In this document: one piece after another, positions 60,291-64,000 of the stretch
Position numbering within the stretch: position 1 is the stretch's first letter
Layout of the letters: each line of letters starts with the position of its first letter
Source of the DNA: Emydura subglobosa
Taxonomy: Eukaryota; Chordata; Testudines; Chelidae
Direction: 5' to 3'
Assembly: GCA_007922225.1 (NCBI GenBank)
Contig: ML679961.1
Span: 72,396,890 to 72,460,889 of the forward strand
DNA length: 64,000 nucleotides
Made by a program: the position numbers and the translations under genes
The notes under the pieces: generated by a model
Databases searched by the model: none
The model's input: the letters and a program-made list of their open reading frames with translations, nothing else
What the model was told of the DNA's origin: nothing

Positions 60291-60341
60291 AGGGAAGTGT
60301 CAAGAAAGAAGTAGAAAAAACTGAGTGAATTTAGGATGGGA

Positions 60342-60420
60342 TGTTCAAAAACCTCATTGACTTTCAATGGGATTTGTGCTCCTAAAACATAGACGCTCTT
60401 GAAATTCCCAGGAATTTTAA
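60342..60420. mobile_element. Short palindromic MITE
   Basis: 'gggatgttcaaaaacctc' at the left and 'gctcttgaaattccc' at the right form inverted ends, with 'cattgactttcaatgggatt' inside. It belongs with the 'ttttcaaaa'-ended MITEs. Confidence 0.6.
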
Positions 60421-60699
60421 ACTCAGAGGGGGCCAGATGACCCTGTTTCAGGAATGTGGAAACAAAATAGACTGGGGGAAAACCCAGGCCTATCTCTTTA
60501 AGGACCTGGGATCAGGAGCCTGGTAGTATAAACTGGGCAGGACTCCCTTCTCCAAGTCAATTGGGATGAGCTAGGGAATGAAGACAATATATATGCTTCC
60601 TTCTGCCTCTTAAAAGGGGATGCTAGCAGAAGGAGGAAACCTATAAGGTAAAGGTACTTAGTGAAAAACAGGGACCAACTGGAGAGAAGTTGTCAGTTA

Positions 60700-61110
60700 A
60701 CAGGAATTGCAACCGGGAGGAGGACTGTGGATTCCTGATCTCAGAAAGGAAAGACTCTTTATACTTCACCACAGGGAGGTGGGCTATAAACTCCTTATCC
60801 AAGGAGGGGTGGGGAAGAGAAACTGTTTGTTTTCCATCCCAGCCCCAGGGCGAGTGCTATGGATTACTGACCTGATGAGGAAAACTGCTTCTATTTTAAC
60901 CCTGTTCTGAGTGGGGACTGTGGACTCCTGAGGCAAGAGAAAAGAGTCTGACTGATTTGTGACTCAGCCCTGAGTAGAAGGTTGTGGACTTCTGACCCCA
61001 AAAGAAGGAATTATTGGAATTGGTACCCACCCCACACCCCCTGAAGGAGGGCAGTAGACTCCTGGTTCCAGACAGAAAGAATGAGAGTTTCATCCCAGCA
61101 AGGAAGCCTA
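60700..61110 (+). repeat. Degenerate minisatellite, about six units of 60-75 bp
   Basis: A recurring core resembling GGACTGTGGACTCCTGA starts each unit: near 60721 ('ggactgtggattcctgatc'), 60780 ('gggctataaactccttatcc'), 60855 ('gctatggattactgacc'), 60915 ('ggactgtggactcctgagg'), 60980 ('ggttgtggacttctgacc') and 61050 ('gcagtagactcctggttcc'). Between cores lies an A/G-rich part (AGAAAGGAAAGA-like) and often a CC-rich end. Units are about 60-75 bp and strongly diverged. Overlapping open frames at 60690-60910 and 61014-61238 have no domain. Confidence 0.75.
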
Positions 61111-61244
61111 CCCAAACCTTCAGCGCAACCCCAGAGGGCTCTGGACTAAAAAAGCTGAAGAAGAGGGAAACTGAGGCAGAGTGTCTGCTGAGTTACCTCA
61201 GGCCATGTGAGATGGCAACCCTACAATACCCACCCTAATAGGCG

Positions 61245-61400
61245 AATTTTCAGAGATGCTGAGCATCTTCATCTCCTGTTAACTTTGGTGGCAGTTAAGG
61301 ACGTTATGAAAATAAGGTCACTGATGACTTGCAGAAGTTCACATAGCAAATCAGTGTCAGAGGCAAGAACAAGAAACCAGGTCTTCAGCGATTACCAGTG
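61245..61400. repeat. MITE fragment followed by MIR-like fragment
   Basis: 'cgaattttcagagatgctga' (61242-61261) is a MITE end of the 39554 type. 'gcagaagttcacatagcaaa' and 'ccaggtcttc' (61332-61385) resemble the complement of MIR 5' sequence. Both are decayed. Confidence 0.45.
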
Positions 61401-61407
61401 AGACTGA

Positions 61408-62086
61408 ATGCACCTCTACATTCATACTACTGTAATAATCTTTGTATAAAATATGCCTTGTGATGTATCATTTGAAAACTAATAACTTGCTACTCAATAA
61501 TATGATGAAATGTGTGTAGCAATATTACATGTAAAGCTCTAAATATAAGCTGAAATATGGTCGGAAATGTGTTTACCAGACAAGTCTGCATAAACCAGTT
61601 TCTCAAAGAAAAAGGATAACTGACATCTAGCCAGGAGTCATCAAAGCTGATGGGCAATCACCTATCAAGTGGCCATTCTTTGGCAATCAAGGGGGACAGG
61701 AACAAACTGATCTGCATTTTAATAAACAACAGCATGGAACTGCTTTTACCACCCAAACTCCTTATCTCCATCCTCACAGTGGAAATGAACTTTATCTGGG
61801 TAATCCTCAAAAAAATGCATTTCCAAAGGGACCTGGTCTGTAAAAGTGAAGGACAAAAATGCCCCACCTACCCATCTCTTTCTTTCACCTAAGAACACAC
61901 ACAAAAAAGCCTTTGGACTTTGGGAGCAAATCCTTGTCAGTAAATTTGGTCGGCAATGTTACTGGAAACATGTGGTAAGGGAGTTCACCTGGAGCCAAGT
62001 CTAGTTTATTAAGTTTTAGGACTAGAAAACATTTTTTCTTTATTTCTCTTGTAACCATTTCTGATTTAATTGCTTTATACTTGTAC

Positions 62087-62133
<47 letters not shown>

Positions 62134-62515
62134 CTTTGTAGTTCAGTAAACTTGTTTTATTTTTTAATCAAAGTCCAGTGTTGTGAATTGTTTAAAGTAG
62201 TAAACTGTTGGATATTGTTCCTTTAAAATATCTGAACTGTGCAAGAAAGGGCTGGACAGTGCAGAACATACATTTTTTGGGGGAAAATCTAGGACTGGGA
62301 GTGTGCTGGGGTCACCCTGCAAATAGTCACCAAAGCTGCTGGAAGTCAGAGTGTGGCTGGTGTGCTGTTGACTAGCTGATGTCAGGGCTGTGACATGCAT
62401 GCTGGCAGGCTGATTGTGAGTGACCCAAGCTGGAAGCTACAACAAGAAAGCATTGTAAGGCATCCAAGTTTCACGGAAGGGGTGATATGGTCTGGATTAT
62501 ACCCCGGAATGTCAT
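61408..62515 (+). mobile_element. LTR-type repeat, family B, copy 2
   Basis: Homologous along its length to 36799-37947 in the same orientation, from TGCACCTCTAC to GGAATGTCA. It differs by numerous substitutions, a shorter segment near 62340 and the microsatellite at 62088-62133, which occupies the place of a 20-bp unique stretch in copy 1. As in copy 1, no clean target duplication is visible, so the LTR designation is probable only. Confidence 0.65.
62088..62133. repeat. (CTAT)n microsatellite
   Basis: About eleven uninterrupted CTAT/TATC units within LTR family B copy 2. Confidence 0.95.
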
Positions 62516-63239
62516 AACGAGTCTCTTGATATAACCACTAGAATACAGCCTCCCTGAATCAATACAATGAAAATTGAACATCACAGCAAAAAGTCAGTAT
62601 ACCACAGCGAGAAAAATCAGTACGGAAGATTGAATGTGTATGCTACATGTAAAATGGAGAGCAGAAGTAAATTTCCATATTGAAGTATGAAGTTGAACAA
62701 AAGTATCAAACAAAGTGCTACAGATATATTTCAGTGTGGGCACACTTACTTTAATTAGTAGGTGTCTATTTGCTAGCAGAAAAGAAACCTCAACAAAATA
62801 GGAAAAGCCACATGACTCCCTTGGTAAATGCAAAGGAGAATTACATTCCCATTAAAAAGAATAGAAAGATCAGCACAAAGAAAGGGAAGAAGAGACAAGA
62901 AGCATAAGAAATGCATCCTCAAACAAAGTCTAGAGACAAGTTATAAGGTGGATATTGCAAACACAAAATCATTTGGGAATGAAAGGACCTCTTGTCGGTT
63001 ATCTACTCCAAAAGCATTCCGAATGTGGTTAGGTAAGTTCAAGGCAGGGCGTGTTTCCTTTGTTAAATAAACTCGTACTTGTTTTTGTGTGTAGGTATCA
63101 GGATTTATTTTTAAAGACTAGGGAAGACAATTCTTTGAAAAGATTGGAAGAAAAAACAGTTTGCTTGCTATAATAAGGGAGGGATTAGATCATAGCAACT
63201 CTTGTTTATTATCCCTGCTCTCACTAACATGTTATGTGA
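62516..63239. other. Unassigned sequence
   Basis: No gene or transposon recognised; short open frames on both strands only. Confidence 0.45.
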
Positions 63240-63417
63240 CTTAGAGTACTATTACCCAAGATGGAGATCTAAAGTTAGACAAGTAAATCCATATTTATGC
63301 ACTTACAACAAATGTTCTGAATTTCAAAGGCATAGAGCACACACAACTCCCATAGACTTTATCTCATTGTGAATTTAGGTCCCTAATCTTGGGCATCCAA
63401 GTTTGAAAATGTTGGCC
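63240..63417. mobile_element. MITE relic
   Basis: Right end 'ggcatccaagtttgaaaatg' followed by 'ttggcc' is the complement of the terminus seen at 11535 (GGCCAAGATTTTCAAAAG). The interior 'acaactcccatagacttta' and 'tttaggtccctaatcttggg' fits the same group. The left end is not resolved. Confidence 0.55.
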
Positions 63418-64000
63418 TTGCCATCTCTGTGTGCCAGTTTGCCAATACTTACTAATTGTTTGTGGGGTGATTTTGATATCCTTGGAAGTAAGCAGCAACA
63501 CAAGTTCAAAGCAACATTATATTTTAAAAACCTCTCTGAGAGCCAGATAGTCAACCTCCGCAACACTCTCTCCCCATCCTGCTATACTGGCTGTACACAA
63601 CCGGCCTATAAAGGGGAATCTTCAGCTTCTCCTTTACGGCAGCTTTCTGGCCTGACATGGCACAAAATAGCTGTGGCCAAGGATCTGCTCCTTTGATCTC
63701 TTTATGGCTCAAGTATATTTTTGAAAATCAGAGAAGTGGCTCAGTAATCAAAGGACCCTGACAATGCCCCCACAAAGCTTTAACAGGGACTGCAATTGCA
63801 GTTGGTCCCCATGGGGATTGAGTTCTTATCAGAGCTGGGTGGGAACTAGATTTTCTACTTTGGGGGAAATTCCATTATTTCAAACCTTTTTCCAATTCAA
63901 AACTAAAAACCAAGACATTTTGAAATTACCCATGAAACAAAATTCCATAAAAATATTTTTGGGTTGATAACAATTGTTATATAGAATATAGATATTCGGG
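63418..64000. other. Unassigned sequence to the window end
   Basis: The 97-codon frame 63403-63696 (+) has no recognised domain. No other feature was recognised. Confidence 0.45.

Larger units (their letters stand above)
58615..60310 (+). mobile_element. RTE-like non-LTR retrotransposon, decayed
   Basis: Plus-strand LINE: 'VVKLLGMEGIKYLTGLFNDI' equivalent at 58650-58715, then RSTIDVIFILQILMVKFREK at 58920-58979, RT motif A LFVDLEKVYD (58996-59025), a degenerate active site at 59267-59278, EFKYLGSMV (about 59440-59470), a KMPIKLKDRVYKTE block (59566-59610), ILIYGMETW (59620-59645), and after an insertion REARLHWYGLMQRRPE (60066-60113) and a WKKAIKVANPE terminus near 60258-60290. The order and motifs match RTE-like elements; the clade is tentative. 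Many stops. Confidence 0.85.

Noticed and set aside
60700..61110. CRISPR-like array
   Set aside because: Units are diverged and abutting without conserved repeats and unique spacers, and the DNA is vertebrate.

Overview
This window looks like non-coding nuclear DNA of a reptile, most likely a turtle or tortoise (inference from repeat content). It is AT-rich and CpG-poor, every open frame is short, and no host protein-coding exon, tRNA or rRNA gene could be supported. The only protein-like sequence recognised is decayed reverse-transcriptase and L1 ORF1 sequence from non-LTR retrotransposons. The evidence for a sauropsid is the many CR1 LINE fragments, including a 3' end with the ATTCTATG-type repeat. 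They sit with MIR-like SINEs, a Tx1/L1-like LINE, hAT-type nonautonomous transposons and several LTR-type repeats, a combination I associate with chelonians; a crocodilian is less likely but not excluded.

Layout. 1-15.4 kb: a LINE C-terminal relic (440-1335), two copies of a short dispersed repeat, a CR1 relic (6925-7500), a MIR split by a small MITE (11.47-11.77 kb), and mostly unassigned sequence. 15.4-18.4 kb: a 290-bp hAT element with clear inverted ends (15463-15752) and a solo LTR with TG...CA ends and a 5-bp target duplication (17479-18372; family A). 21.0-27.3 kb: a family A LTR fragment abutting a long minus-strand L1-like element (21213-27300). The L1 ORF1 has been broken twice, by a palindromic MITE (25126-25418) and by a young-looking CR1 (25506-26545). 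28.5-38.7 kb: a second, more decayed CR1 (28485-30466), smaller CR1 pieces, a MIR, a MITE, an LTR-type repeat (family B, 36799-37947) and another CR1 3' end (38049-38652).

38.7-53.4 kb: scattered small palindromic MITEs, two MIR-like SINEs, CR1 3' tails and an unusual hairpin with an internal 19-bp duplication (43976-44084). A 5.8-kb stretch (47621-53413) has no recognised transposon. 53.4-56.7 kb: a third family A LTR, flanked by direct repeats and carrying a 1.2-kb CR1 and a second LTR-like segment. 57-64 kb: an RTE-like LINE (58615-60310) split by a 275-bp insertion with a perfect 8-bp target duplication, then a degenerate minisatellite (60700-61110) and a second family B copy (61408-62515) carrying a CTAT microsatellite.

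The parts do not work together as a pathway. The window records successive transposon insertions whose relative order can often be read from nesting. No new biological system with a defensible function was found; the most checkable items are the nested insertions, the structured MITE hairpins and the degenerate tandem array.
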